Below, piece by piece: positions 49,225 to 57,976 of a stretch of DNA of 64,000 nucleotides. Positions within the stretch are counted from its first letter, which is position 1; each line of letters opens with the position of its first letter. The translations under genes and the position numbers were made by a program. The notes below the pieces were generated by a model. It did not search any database and was not told the origin of the DNA. It saw only the letters and a program-made list of their open reading frames with translations. The DNA lies in NCBI GenBank assembly GCA_002813895.1, contig CP024912.1, positions 1,736,001-1,800,000 on the forward strand, read 5' to 3'. Source of the DNA: Cyanobacterium sp. HL-69. GTDB taxonomy: Bacteria; Cyanobacteriota; Cyanobacteriia; Cyanobacteriales; Cyanobacteriaceae.

Positions 49225-50175
49225 TTAAATTAGTCTCTTTGTATCTTGATTTCCTAGGATTTTTAGACGGGTAAAAGTTTCTTGATAATATTGAGGATAA
49301 ACAGGTAATCGGGGCTTTAAAAGCCAACCATGGTTTAATAATGTGGTAGTTAAATCCTCTAAGCTATGGTGATAGTAGTCTGGGTTAACTTCATCCTTGG
49401 GTACTATCCCCCCTAAATCTGTAACCCCTAATTCTAAGCATTTAATGAGAGTGTTTTCATCTTCAATTAAGTTTGGGGGAATTTGAATGGCTATATTATT
49501 TGGTAATATTTCCTTAGCTTTTTTGATGGTTTCAAGCATTTCTAAAGAACTAAAATTATTTTGGGAATAATTATCTTTATTACCTTTGGAATAGGGTTGT
49601 AAGATTACTTCTTGAATGTGACCATATTTTTTATGGATAGATGCGATCGCCCTTAAACTTTCCATACGATCACAAGATGATTCCCCAATACCTAATAGGA
49701 TACCTGTCGTAAAAGGAATCTGTAACACTCCAGCCCATTCTAGTTGTTCTAACCTAAGTTGTGGAATCTTGCTAGGGGCAAAATGATGGACAGTATCTAA
49801 CAATGATGGGGTTACCTGTTCCACCATCAAGCCCATAGAGGCATTTACCGTCTTTAATAAAGTCATTTCCTCATAACTTAAAGGCCCCACATTGCTGTGA
49901 GGAAAAAAGCCCATGGAGAGAGCTAAATGGGCTATGTCATAAATCAACTGTAACCAATCCTTACGCCTTTTTGAGTGGGGATGCACCTCACCACTAAGGA
50001 TGAGAATTTCTGTAACTTCCTTGCCCTGCAAGGTTGTTAAAATTTCCCTCGCCCTGTCTAAAGTTAACCATACATCTTCTTCAGGATTGGTGCGAAAATT
50101 GCAGTAACTACACCGATTAAAACATTCATAGGTTGGTACTAGGGTAAAAGCTGGACTATAAGTTACTATGCGCAT
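49225..50175 (-). CDS. cofG: CofG, FO synthase subunit 1 (radical SAM)
   Basis: A 316-residue radical-SAM enzyme. The 4Fe-4S motif is C18-x3-C22-x2-C25 in CFNRCSYCNF. The GILLGIGES and PPNLIED blocks match CofG. With CofH it makes the deazaflavin chromophore FO, which in cyanobacteria is used mainly by DNA photolyase. No cofH is in the window. The gene stands alone; its stop converges with the hydrolase gene. Confidence 0.93.
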   Translation of the reverse strand: MRIVTYSPAFTLVPTYECFNRCSYCNFRTNPEEDVWLTLDRAREILTTLQGKEVTEILILSGEVHPHSKRRKDWLQLIYDIAHLALSMGFFPHSNVGPLSYEEMTLLKTVNASMGLMVEQVTPSLLDTVHHFAPSKIPQLRLEQLEWAGVLQIPFTTGILLGIGESSCDRMESLRAIASIHKKYGHIQEVILQPYSKGNKDNYSQNNFSSLEMLETIKKAKEILPNNIAIQIPPNLIEDENTLIKCLELGVTDLGGIVPKDEVNPDYYHHSLEDLTTTLLNHGWLLKPRLPVYPQYYQETFTRLKILGNQDTKRLI

Positions 50176-50279
50176 TCAATGATTGGGGATTGATGAAAAA
50201 GTGTTTTGGTTAGGGTAAGGAATGGCTTTTATTATCATGGTGAAAATTTTGTCACTTCAACCTAACACCTAAAACCTAC

Positions 50280-52028
50280 TTAATAATGAGTGCCAGATTT
50301 ACGATGATGCACCGCTGTGATACCGTCATCTTTTAACAATTTACCAGCCTGGGCGATCGCATACATAACCCAATGATCACCACATTCGAGGCGATTTTTA
50401 ACCTCACACTCCACATAGGCGAGGGCATTATTCAAAATCGGGCTACCGTTATCCGCCACATCATGATCAATATTCTGAAAACGATCTTCCCCTGGAGCAA
50501 AGGGTTTGAGAAAATGCTTCATCAACTCCACATATCGCCCCTCTTCAAGGACATTGAGGGCAAAACAACTGCCGATGGGCAACAAAGATTCGATCGCCCT
50601 TTCCTTGGCCACCGCAACGGTTAAACCGGGGGGGTTAAAAGTAGCCTGAGACACCCAAGAAGCCACCATGGCACCCTTTATCTCATCCCTTTGGGTGGTG
50701 ACGATACATAACGAGCCTACCAAACGCCCCAAAGCCTGTTCAGTTCTGGCGGTGAGGGAATTGGCGGCGGCGGATTCTTTTGATTTAAGGGCTTTTTTAC
50801 GTTTTTTCAGGGCTTGAGCAAAATCTGTTCCCGCCTCCTCACAGGTTTTTAGCACTGCTTCCGTGGGTTTAAATTTGACTCGGATGGTATCAAAACCGAA
50901 ACGATAGCCCCCATCCCTAAATTTATTTTCCAACAAATCGATGGCTTCTCCACTCCAACCAAAAGAACCGAATGCCCCCACTAATTTATTCTTATCGGCG
51001 TTGGCAAGGGCGATACCGAGGGCGCTTTGGATTTGGGTAGGGGCGTGACCGCCGAGGGTGGGAGAACCGAAAATGAAGCCTTCACAGCCTTGTATGGCGG
51101 TTTTTATTTCCTCGCTTCCTGCAAATTCAGCGTTGATGGATTCTACCCTTACCCCTGCTTTGGTAATGCCACGGGCGATCGCATTTGCTAGGGTTGCGGT
51201 GTTACCATAGGCGGAGGCATAAACTAGGGCGACATTAAGGGTTTGATTTTTCTGGGTTTCTAACCACTGTTGATATAAACCTGTTAATTCGGTTAAACCA
51301 TAACGCACCAAGGGGCCATGGTTGGTGGCATAGATGAAAGATTCTTTTTCCTTAACCTTTTCAATGGCTTTACTAACTTGGGTGGCGTAGGGTGCAATGA
51401 CACAATCGAAATAATGTCTTCTATCTTCTTGGTAAATACTCCAACCCTCGTCCAAAATTTGATCACCGCATACATGGGCAGAAAATAGCTTATCGGTATA
51501 AAATACCTTAGTTTGGCGATCGTAGGTCAAAAGTTGGTCAGGATAACGGGGGTTAGGGGTGGTGATAAATTCTAGTAAATGTCCTTTGCCTAAGTCTAAT
51601 TGAAGCTCGTTTTTAACAACTGTAATATTGAGGGGATTTCTGGCAGTGGTTTCTTGATAGTTATTCTCGAAGATGGTTTCTAAGGATTTTGCCCCCGTAT
51701 TGGAGATGATGATATTAATTTGGGGGGCTTTTTGCAATAGGGTATTGATAGTTACTGCCCGATTGGGGTTGATATGTCCTAGAATGAGATAGTCAATTTT
51801 TTGTAGGTCAATTCTTTGTTCTAGGGCATCGATAAAGGTTGCGGTGAAGGATTCCCCCGGGAGATCAAATAGGGCGATTTTTTCTCCTTCAATGACAAAA
51901 GAATTGGCGGTAGTGCCTCGATTTAGTCCGTATTCTACCTCAAATTTGAGTCTATCCCAAGTACGAGAACGGAATACCCTTGTGTTAAGGGCGATCGGGG
52001 TAATTTGAACATCTTTTGATTTTGTCAT
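50280..52028 (-). CDS. flv1: Flv1-like diflavin protein (flavodiiron, non-canonical metal site)
   Basis: A 582-residue protein: metallo-beta-lactamase-like domain (about 30-265), flavodoxin domain (about 268-410, ASAYGNTATLANAIARG and SPTLGGHAPTQIQ) and a flavin-reductase domain (about 430-575, VGSLCIVTTQ). Canonical Flvs have HxExDH; here the site reads H85-I-N87-P-N89-R90, and the next His position is Arg in NPRYPDQ. Such replacements mark the Flv1/Flv2 type that partners with canonical Flv3/Flv4 in light-driven oxygen reduction. I favour Flv1 because no flv4-type neighbour is present. Confidence 0.85.
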   Translation of the reverse strand: MTKSKDVQITPIALNTRVFRSRTWDRLKFEVEYGLNRGTTANSFVIEGEKIALFDLPGESFTATFIDALEQRIDLQKIDYLILGHINPNRAVTINTLLQKAPQINIIISNTGAKSLETIFENNYQETTARNPLNITVVKNELQLDLGKGHLLEFITTPNPRYPDQLLTYDRQTKVFYTDKLFSAHVCGDQILDEGWSIYQEDRRHYFDCVIAPYATQVSKAIEKVKEKESFIYATNHGPLVRYGLTELTGLYQQWLETQKNQTLNVALVYASAYGNTATLANAIARGITKAGVRVESINAEFAGSEEIKTAIQGCEGFIFGSPTLGGHAPTQIQSALGIALANADKNKLVGAFGSFGWSGEAIDLLENKFRDGGYRFGFDTIRVKFKPTEAVLKTCEEAGTDFAQALKKRKKALKSKESAAANSLTARTEQALGRLVGSLCIVTTQRDEIKGAMVASWVSQATFNPPGLTVAVAKERAIESLLPIGSCFALNVLEEGRYVELMKHFLKPFAPGEDRFQNIDHDVADNGSPILNNALAYVECEVKNRLECGDHWVMYAIAQAGKLLKDDGITAVHHRKSGTHY

Positions 52029-52310
52029 ATTATACTCAGGGTTTAATATTTTTTTTGTTAATGGGGAGTGGAAATTTTATGTTTTATCGATATTTTCCAT
52101 TTTATCGTCTAACTCTACCCTATCCATAATTTATCAGCAGGAGACAAAAGGAAAGGACTTTTTGTTGAAAAATCAGCTTTGTTAGTATCAATGACTGCTA
52201 TTGGGGGGTAGTGAAAAAATAAAAATATTTACCAGTTAAACCTGTTAAAAATACCAACAAAGCCATTAATAATTGAGAATGAAACTTTTGATGAAAAAGT
52301 ATTAAAACTA

Positions 52311-52343
52311 TTCCCCGTTCCCTATTCCCTGTTCCCTGCCCTA
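52311..52343. repeat. Tandem heptamer repeat (opposite orientation)
   Basis: TTCCCCG, TTCCCTA, TTCCCTG, TTCCCTG, CCCTA. This is the reverse-complement class of the TAGGGAA family at 8347. The rest of the 345-base gap between the diflavin gene and the GIY-YIG gene is AT-rich, with no gene seen. Confidence 0.7.
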
Positions 52344-52373
52344 AACAAAGTATTGTTTCATAAACACCTATCT

Positions 52374-52958
52374 ATGAAATACAAAACTAACAAAAATCAA
52401 CAACTAAGTTTATTTGAACCTTCTGCCACTTATAAGTTTAAAAAGCCATCTTTAAAAGCTGAATATAAGATGAGTGGGGAGTATTTACAAAGTTGGAAAA
52501 AAAGAATTTATAATTATCAACAAGAAGCGAAAAAAAAGCAAGTAAAACAAACTAATTTATTAACTTCTGAAAATAATATTACTTGGGATATAGATAGTTT
52601 TGATCCTTTTTCTATCCCTACCCATACAGATCAGTTTTATAATTTACCAAAATATAATGACAGTGAAAGCTGTTTATATTTTATTTTAGATACGGAATTA
52701 CCTTTGTTATTGTATGTGGGAGAGACAAAATTATCGCCCTATCAAAGATGGATAAATCATGATTGTAAAGGTTATATTCAAAAGTATATAGAACTTCATC
52801 GTCAATACAAAATTAATAGTAATGTACGATCGGCTTTTTGGTGGGGAATTTCCCCTGAGCGTCATATTAGGCAAAGGTTAGAACGGGATTTAATTCTTAA
52901 GTGGCGATCGCCCTTTAACAAAGAATCATGGCAACATTGGGGACAACCTTTTAAATAA
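52374..52958 (+). CDS. GIY-YIG nuclease-family protein
   Basis: A 194-residue protein (taking ATG 52374). The C-terminal part (about 95-185) has LYFILDTELPLLLYVGETK, the GIY-YIG-like strand pair with YVGET, then RSAFWWGISPERHIRQRLE with the Arg and Glu positions expected of this fold. The N-terminal 90 residues are Lys/Gln-rich and do not match a known domain. These may be DNA-repair-like or selfish nucleases; the role is unclear. An upstream TTG at 52353 is in frame. Confidence 0.72.
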   Translation: MKYKTNKNQQLSLFEPSATYKFKKPSLKAEYKMSGEYLQSWKKRIYNYQQEAKKKQVKQTNLLTSENNITWDIDSFDPFSIPTHTDQFYNLPKYNDSESCLYFILDTELPLLLYVGETKLSPYQRWINHDCKGYIQKYIELHRQYKINSNVRSAFWWGISPERHIRQRLERDLILKWRSPFNKESWQHWGQPFK

Positions 52959-52978
52959 GGGTTGCTTAAAAAGCGGAA

Positions 52979-53040
52979 TTGAGAGAAAAAAATGGATAAG
53001 TGAAAGAATACCTTACTCTCTAGCACTCATCCATTCTCAA
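52979..53040. repeat. 62-bp imperfect inverted repeat
   Basis: AATGGATAAGTG at 52991-53002 pairs with CACTCATCCATT at 53024-53035 (11 of 12 bases). TTGAGA at 52979-52984 and TCTCAA at 53035-53040 extend the arms across an unpaired segment. It lies in the convergent gap between the GIY-YIG and pxcA genes. It may be a terminator-like hairpin or a short mobile remnant. Confidence 0.5.
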
Positions 53041-53211
53041 GCAGTGAAAAATACTTGGAATGCGCGGGTACAGAGGAGAATATTTTGTGGTTATAAACTG
53101 AACAATATATTAAAAGACATTTAGCCGTGGATAGTCTTAGCTTTCCCTTTCTCACTTATTATACAAAGGCAAGTCCGATGATCGAAGAATTGAATTAATC
53201 ATAATTATTCT

Positions 53212-54501
53212 TTAAGACTCATTCATATTTTTATAAGTAGCCACAGCAGAGGGGGAAATGCGATTGAGATAACGGAAAATCCAATATTTCAACACCGTAT
53301 CAAGAATTACAGGGAAAGTGGCAATAAACAAAAAATTAAAATCCCGATTTTCTGCTAAGCCAAGATGACGAGCAACACTTTCCAAGACAATTTCCCAACC
53401 ATGGGGAGAGTGGAAACCAACAAATATATCTGTAAAAAGAATGATTAAAAATGCTTTGGCAGAGTCACTTAAACCATAAATTAATTCATCCAAAAAAGAT
53501 TTTAAAACCTGTAATTCTTGACGACTAGAAACGAGGATGATGGCAAAAGAAATAAAAGCAAATATGTCAGAAAAAATATTTTTGATACCATTGGCACTTT
53601 GACGACGATAATCTTGGGCTAACTCTTGGGCTTTCTCTTGGATGATAGTTTCTTTTTCTTGAGGGGATAAATTTGGCATTAAGCCAATCATAGTTTTTAG
53701 TTGTATATTCTCCTCAAAAATTCTCAATTCGTTGAGGGCTTCTTCCTGTAAGTCTTGATTGATAAAAACGATGTCTTGATGACTAGCAAAATAAGGATCA
53801 ACAAATGCTCTACCAATGGCTATTTTACTAATATTGTGAACTAAAATAGGAATAATTATTAAGAATAAAAGAAATTTTACTGATACAGCAGTTTTATATT
53901 TGGAGCGACGAAAACGATTTATTAATTCTTCTTCTGTGTCGGTAGAATCTGGGTTAATTTCATCTTTTATTTTAGTTAATGTTCGTAAAAATGAACGAGG
54001 CAGGACGCTGGTTTTGTCGGAGACTGTTTCTTTTATTTTTTTATCTTCCCCTGCAGGGACATCAATAATGGGGTTTTTTGTTTCTTTGACAAGGTTCGGT
54101 ACTGTTTTGGGATTAATTTCTGATTCTTGTTGATATTTATTAACTATTTGATCAATAAAATTTAATTTTTCAACAATTAATGATTGGCTAAGGGTTATAT
54201 TTTTATTAGTCTCATAGGGATAATTTTGTTTATTACTAGCAAATAAGTTGTTAAAATATTGACTTGTTTTAAACTGAGTTAATTTAAGATCAATAGCTTT
54301 TAATTTACTATTTAATTCTCCTTGAAAATAGGCAAAAACTCGTTCGCTGTGATTTCCATTTTGAAGAGTTATTTTTTTGTTTTGAAAATGTTCTATTTCT
54401 ATATTTTTAATAGTCAAAGCTGCTTGATAGGCAGATTCGAGGGAATTTTCGGCACTACGGGCAAGGGAGCGTTTTGTATAGCGAAAAATTTTGTTGAACA
54501 T
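53212..54501 (-). CDS. pxcA: PxcA/CemA-family proton extrusion protein
   Basis: A 429-residue membrane protein. The N-terminal half (about 1-190) is soluble and helical, a typical cyanobacterial extension. The C-terminal CemA domain has about four membrane helices; conserved parts include VSVKFLLFLIIIPILVHN, FINQDLQEEALNEL, FSDIFAFISFAIILVSSRQE and LFTDIFVGFHSPHGWE. PxcA supports light-induced proton release and inorganic carbon uptake, in the cytoplasmic or thylakoid membrane. Confidence 0.93.
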   Translation of the reverse strand: MFNKIFRYTKRSLARSAENSLESAYQAALTIKNIEIEHFQNKKITLQNGNHSERVFAYFQGELNSKLKAIDLKLTQFKTSQYFNNLFASNKQNYPYETNKNITLSQSLIVEKLNFIDQIVNKYQQESEINPKTVPNLVKETKNPIIDVPAGEDKKIKETVSDKTSVLPRSFLRTLTKIKDEINPDSTDTEEELINRFRRSKYKTAVSVKFLLFLIIIPILVHNISKIAIGRAFVDPYFASHQDIVFINQDLQEEALNELRIFEENIQLKTMIGLMPNLSPQEKETIIQEKAQELAQDYRRQSANGIKNIFSDIFAFISFAIILVSSRQELQVLKSFLDELIYGLSDSAKAFLIILFTDIFVGFHSPHGWEIVLESVARHLGLAENRDFNFLFIATFPVILDTVLKYWIFRYLNRISPSAVATYKNMNES

Positions 54502-54628
54502 GAAAGCTAGACAACAGTTACATGATTTAATATTTTAGGGGTTATTTTTCGACATGGACGACAAATTGCCCAATAACATTGTTATCATAAAAAATATATT
54601 GTAAGGTACACCGTTTGATATATTACAA

Positions 54629-55933
54629 ATGCTGAGAATAATCACAGATAAAGGTGAAGCAAAACAAGAGCTAAAAAGAATTGAAAACCGTACTCACAAT
54701 GATGAGACTCATATTCAAGAGTCCATTGTGAAAGAAATCATTGCGACGGTGAGAAAGCATGGAAATCAAGCCTTGTTCGATTATACTCAGAAATTTGACC
54801 GACAAACTATCAATGAAAGTAACCTTAAGGTTAGCGGTGCGGAAATTGATGCGGCTTATCAGCAGATTTCTCGGGATTTATTATCAGCTATTAAGTTGGC
54901 AGCAAAGCAGATTGAAGCGTTTCATCAGCAAAAAGTACCTAAGTCTTGGGTAAATTTTCCTTGTGATGGGGTGGTTTTGGGGCGACGTTATACCCCTGTG
55001 GATAGGGCTGGTTTGTATGTGCCGGGGGGTAGGGCTTCTTATCCTAGTACAGTGTTGATGAATGCTATTCCTGCGAAGGTTGCTCGGGTACCTCGCATTG
55101 TGATGGTTACTCCCCCTAGTGAAGGGGGAAAGATTAATCCTGCGGTGTTGGTAGCGGCTAGTGAGGCAGGGGTGACGGAAATTTATCGGGTAGGGGGCGC
55201 CCAAGCGGTGGCGGCGTTGGCTTACGGCACGGAAACTATCCCTAATGTGGATGTGATAACTGGGCCTGGTAATATATTTGTAACTTTGGCGAAAAAGGAA
55301 GTATTTGGCACGGTGGGCATCGATTCTTTGGCAGGGCCTAGTGAAGTGTTGGTGATTGCTGATAAACAGGCAAATCCTGTTCATGTGGCGGCGGATTTAC
55401 TGGCACAGGCGGAGCATGATCCTTTGGCGGCGGCTATCTTGATTACTGATGATGTCGCCCTTGCTCAGGCGGTACAAGGGCAGGTGGTAAAACAGTTGGA
55501 AAATCACCCTCGTAAGTTTTTGACGGAAAAGGCGATCGCCCACTATGGTGTAATTATCGTTACCGAAAACCTAGAGGAAGCGGCGGAATTATCCAACCTT
55601 TTTGCCCCAGAACATTTGGAATTAGAGGTGGAAGAGCCTTGGGATTTAACCACCCATATCCGCCACGCTGGAGCTATTTTCTTGGGTAATTCCACCCCTG
55701 AAGCGGTGGGAGATTATTTGGCTGGACCAAACCACACCCTGCCCACGTCAGGGGCTGCTCGTTACGCTTCTGCGTTGGGGGTCGAAACCTTTATGAAGTA
55801 TTCGAGTTTAATTGAATATAGCCCCCAAGCCTTACAAAAGGTGTCTGACGCTGTTATTGCATTGACTGAGGCGGAGGGGTTACCCTCCCACGGGGATTCG
55901 GTAAGGTTGCGGGTGAATCCTGATGAAAAATAA
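54629..55933 (+). CDS. hisD: Histidinol dehydrogenase
   Basis: A 434-residue zinc enzyme doing the last two steps of histidine synthesis (histidinol to histidine with two NAD). Motifs include GRRYTPVDRAGLYVPGG, GGAQAVAALAYGTETIP, the zinc and catalytic block LLAQAEHDPLAAAIL and the C-terminal GPNHTLPTSGAARYAS. Length is normal. It is not linked to hisB, which lies at the right edge. Confidence 0.97.
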   Translation: MLRIITDKGEAKQELKRIENRTHNDETHIQESIVKEIIATVRKHGNQALFDYTQKFDRQTINESNLKVSGAEIDAAYQQISRDLLSAIKLAAKQIEAFHQQKVPKSWVNFPCDGVVLGRRYTPVDRAGLYVPGGRASYPSTVLMNAIPAKVARVPRIVMVTPPSEGGKINPAVLVAASEAGVTEIYRVGGAQAVAALAYGTETIPNVDVITGPGNIFVTLAKKEVFGTVGIDSLAGPSEVLVIADKQANPVHVAADLLAQAEHDPLAAAILITDDVALAQAVQGQVVKQLENHPRKFLTEKAIAHYGVIIVTENLEEAAELSNLFAPEHLELEVEEPWDLTTHIRHAGAIFLGNSTPEAVGDYLAGPNHTLPTSGAARYASALGVETFMKYSSLIEYSPQALQKVSDAVIALTEAEGLPSHGDSVRLRVNPDEK

Positions 55934-55947
55934 TATTTGATGGGGTG

Positions 55948-56036
55948 ATAAGGGCGCTGGGTAACAAATACCTATGCTATTAGGCTTTGACTGCCACTTT
56001 GCGCACTGCGAAGCATCTCTGCGAGATCGCCCTTAT
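55948..56036. mobile_element. Possible 89-bp MITE-like element with 9-bp terminal inverted repeats
   Basis: ATAAGGGCG at 55948-55956 and CGCCCTTAT at 56028-56036 are perfect 9-bp inverted repeats. Between them lies GCGCACTGCGAAGC and CTCTGCGAGATCGC, short motifs like those in dispersed cyanobacterial repeats. It is non-coding and lies between the hisD and 2H phosphoesterase genes. No clear target duplication is visible. Confidence 0.45.
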
Positions 56037-56057
56037 AATAATCTAGTTTAGAGGTAA

Positions 56058-56831
56058 TTAGTCTAACTTAATTACTGCCCAATCATCCTGACGAACAAAA
56101 TTAGTCATATCAGTAAATTTTCTTAATTCAAACTGTTCTACTGTAAAAATAGAAGGGGAATTTGCTAACCATTGGTCATTAATTTTTTTCACCGCAGACT
56201 CTACTTTACCTTCGTCAAAACTATCTGTAACATCACCAAAATAACCCAGAGTGATATGCGCCGCAAACTCGTAGTTTTGTTCGATACCCAAAGAAACTAT
56301 TTTTTCATCCTGATAAATCAGTTGACGCAATTTAATAATAGGTTCATAAAAAGTCTCCGTTGGTGCTAAACAAATGGCAATGGCACGGGGAAAAATAGAA
56401 AGTCCTAATACATCAAATTCATAAGGTTTTACATCTTTATAAACAGTCTTATAATCTTTAAAAATACTATCAATTTGTTTTATTAATAGCTCATCAAAAT
56501 GAGCATCTTGGGCTACAGCATTTAAATATATATCGTCCCAAATTAAATCAGCTAAAGTAACATGAAAACTATCTGCTGGTACAGCTACAAAAAAATCTGA
56601 ACCCAATGCTTTTACTACCTGTTGCTGAGTTTCAGCTAATTTTTGATAAAACTCTTGATTATGACTAGACTCCCCATGGGGAGGAGTAATAATGGTATAT
56701 CCAGGAAATTTAACGGGTTTTTGTCCATCAAATTTAGGAGATGATTGGATATTTTGTATTTGTTGCTCATAGTTAGCAGGGGCAGTCATTTGCACAATTC
56801 TATTGATGTAGCTTTGATAGTTTCCATCCAT
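56058..56831 (-). CDS. 2H phosphoesterase-like protein (DUF1868 type)
   Basis: A 257-residue protein with two HxT motifs, HVTLAD at about residue 110 and HITLGY at about residue 192, the paired signature of the 2H phosphoesterase/LigT-like superfamily. Residues between have a beta-rich core (DVLGLSIFPRAIAICLAP). The DUF1868-type family is known in cyanobacteria. It may act on cyclic phosphodiester RNA or nucleotides; the substrate is unknown. Confidence 0.82.
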   Translation of the reverse strand: MDGNYQSYINRIVQMTAPANYEQQIQNIQSSPKFDGQKPVKFPGYTIITPPHGESSHNQEFYQKLAETQQQVVKALGSDFFVAVPADSFHVTLADLIWDDIYLNAVAQDAHFDELLIKQIDSIFKDYKTVYKDVKPYEFDVLGLSIFPRAIAICLAPTETFYEPIIKLRQLIYQDEKIVSLGIEQNYEFAAHITLGYFGDVTDSFDEGKVESAVKKINDQWLANSPSIFTVEQFELRKFTDMTNFVRQDDWAVIKLD

Positions 56832-57307
56832 TTTTTTATCCTCTATTTAGCTTTAAATTGATATTATTTATAACTTTTTTAAAAGTGATATTCATTATAA
56901 TTTTTAATGGTATATTTGTCAATATATCTTTGCTTTAGTTGTGGTTGTTACGACTTTCAAGGAGGACAAGGTAGAAAAGTTAATATTAGTAATTATTGTG
57001 GTATTAACAAAATATTTTTTCTTTTTATTTACGAGTTTTAATATTTAGTAGTTTAGGTTTTTAATGGTTTAAACTGGTTCCTAAATGCCCTAGAAATCTA
57101 TAAAATTAATCAAGGGTTTTACCATTATATTTTCTATGGTTAACCTTTAATTCTCACCAATACTATGTTTTGTCGGTGTTGTTAATTTTAGATATGATTT
57201 CTGGTTTATTAGGTGGGGAATAGATAATGGTGATAATATTTTCATGGCTCAATTTTGAGGGCAAGTAAATTATATTTCATACCACAACCTTGGCAACCCC
57301 GTGTTAT
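56832..57307. other. 476-base AT-rich gap, mostly featureless
   Basis: No convincing open frame is seen. A degenerate member of the heptamer-repeat family lies at 57211-57241 (GGTGGGGAATAGATAATGG followed by TGATAATATT), close to the copy at 14312-14340. Nothing else is recognised. Confidence 0.5.
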
Positions 57308-57808
57308 TTACGAATAACTTAATCTAGTGATAAGTCGTTGATAATCTGGGTATTGATTAATTAATTCTTTTGCTGTGGCTAATTCAAAGTCTGTAAAGTC
57401 GAATCCGGGGGATACGGTGCAACCAATTAAGCTATAAGAGTTTGGTTGACTTACTTCTGATGCAAACCAATCTCCTTGATTAATGACTAACTGAAAAGTG
57501 GGATTTTTTCCTGTAGTATCTCCTAACAGTATGGATTTATATTCTCCTGATTTGGTGAGAATGTGGACTTGTAATGGTGTGCCACTGTAAAAATGGAATA
57601 TTTCATCGCTTTTGAGACGGTGAAAGGCGGAAAATTCTTCCCCTGAGAGTAGGTAATAAATAGCAGTTGAGCAATTTCTTGATTCTGTGGCACGAGATGA
57701 TAAACCGTTGCTTTTGATAATATCATTACTACGATAGGTTTCTCGATAGTAGCCCCCTTCGGGGTGTTTTTGTAGGTTGAGTTGTTTTATCCAATATTCT
57801 GCATTCAC
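57308..57808 (-). CDS. Cupin-fold protein, DUF985
   Basis: A 166-residue protein with the DUF985 start MNAEYWIKQLNLQKHPEGG and YYRETYRS, followed by cupin strands STAIYYLLSGEEFSAFHRL with a metal-binding His, and GCTVSPGFDFTDFEL near the end. No substrate is known; some relatives are annotated as epimerase-like or metal-binding. It starts 169 bases from the larE stop region on the same strand. Confidence 0.88.
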   Translation of the reverse strand: MNAEYWIKQLNLQKHPEGGYYRETYRSNDIIKSNGLSSRATESRNCSTAIYYLLSGEEFSAFHRLKSDEIFHFYSGTPLQVHILTKSGEYKSILLGDTTGKNPTFQLVINQGDWFASEVSQPNSYSLIGCTVSPGFDFTDFELATAKELINQYPDYQRLITRLSYS

Positions 57809-57976
57809 TGGTTTTATGGTGGTAAAGGTGGTTTTAAAAGTATTAGGTTATTTTTGCAAAATTTCTAATCCAACTAATTTTATCGTCATTAGAGGAAAGG
57901 AGACATTACTTTTGTCCTAATGGCTAACTCCTAACACTTCCAGCAGTAAAGCAATTTTTGTCACCCATGCTAAATA

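Noticed and set aside
54884-55384. A 166-codon frame opposite hisD
   Set aside because: It is rich in Arg, His and Ser as expected from the antisense of hisD; no ribosome site or domain.
56935-57045. A frame with spaced cysteines in the gap upstream of the 2H phosphoesterase gene
   Set aside because: No start codon with a ribosome site and no recognisable family.
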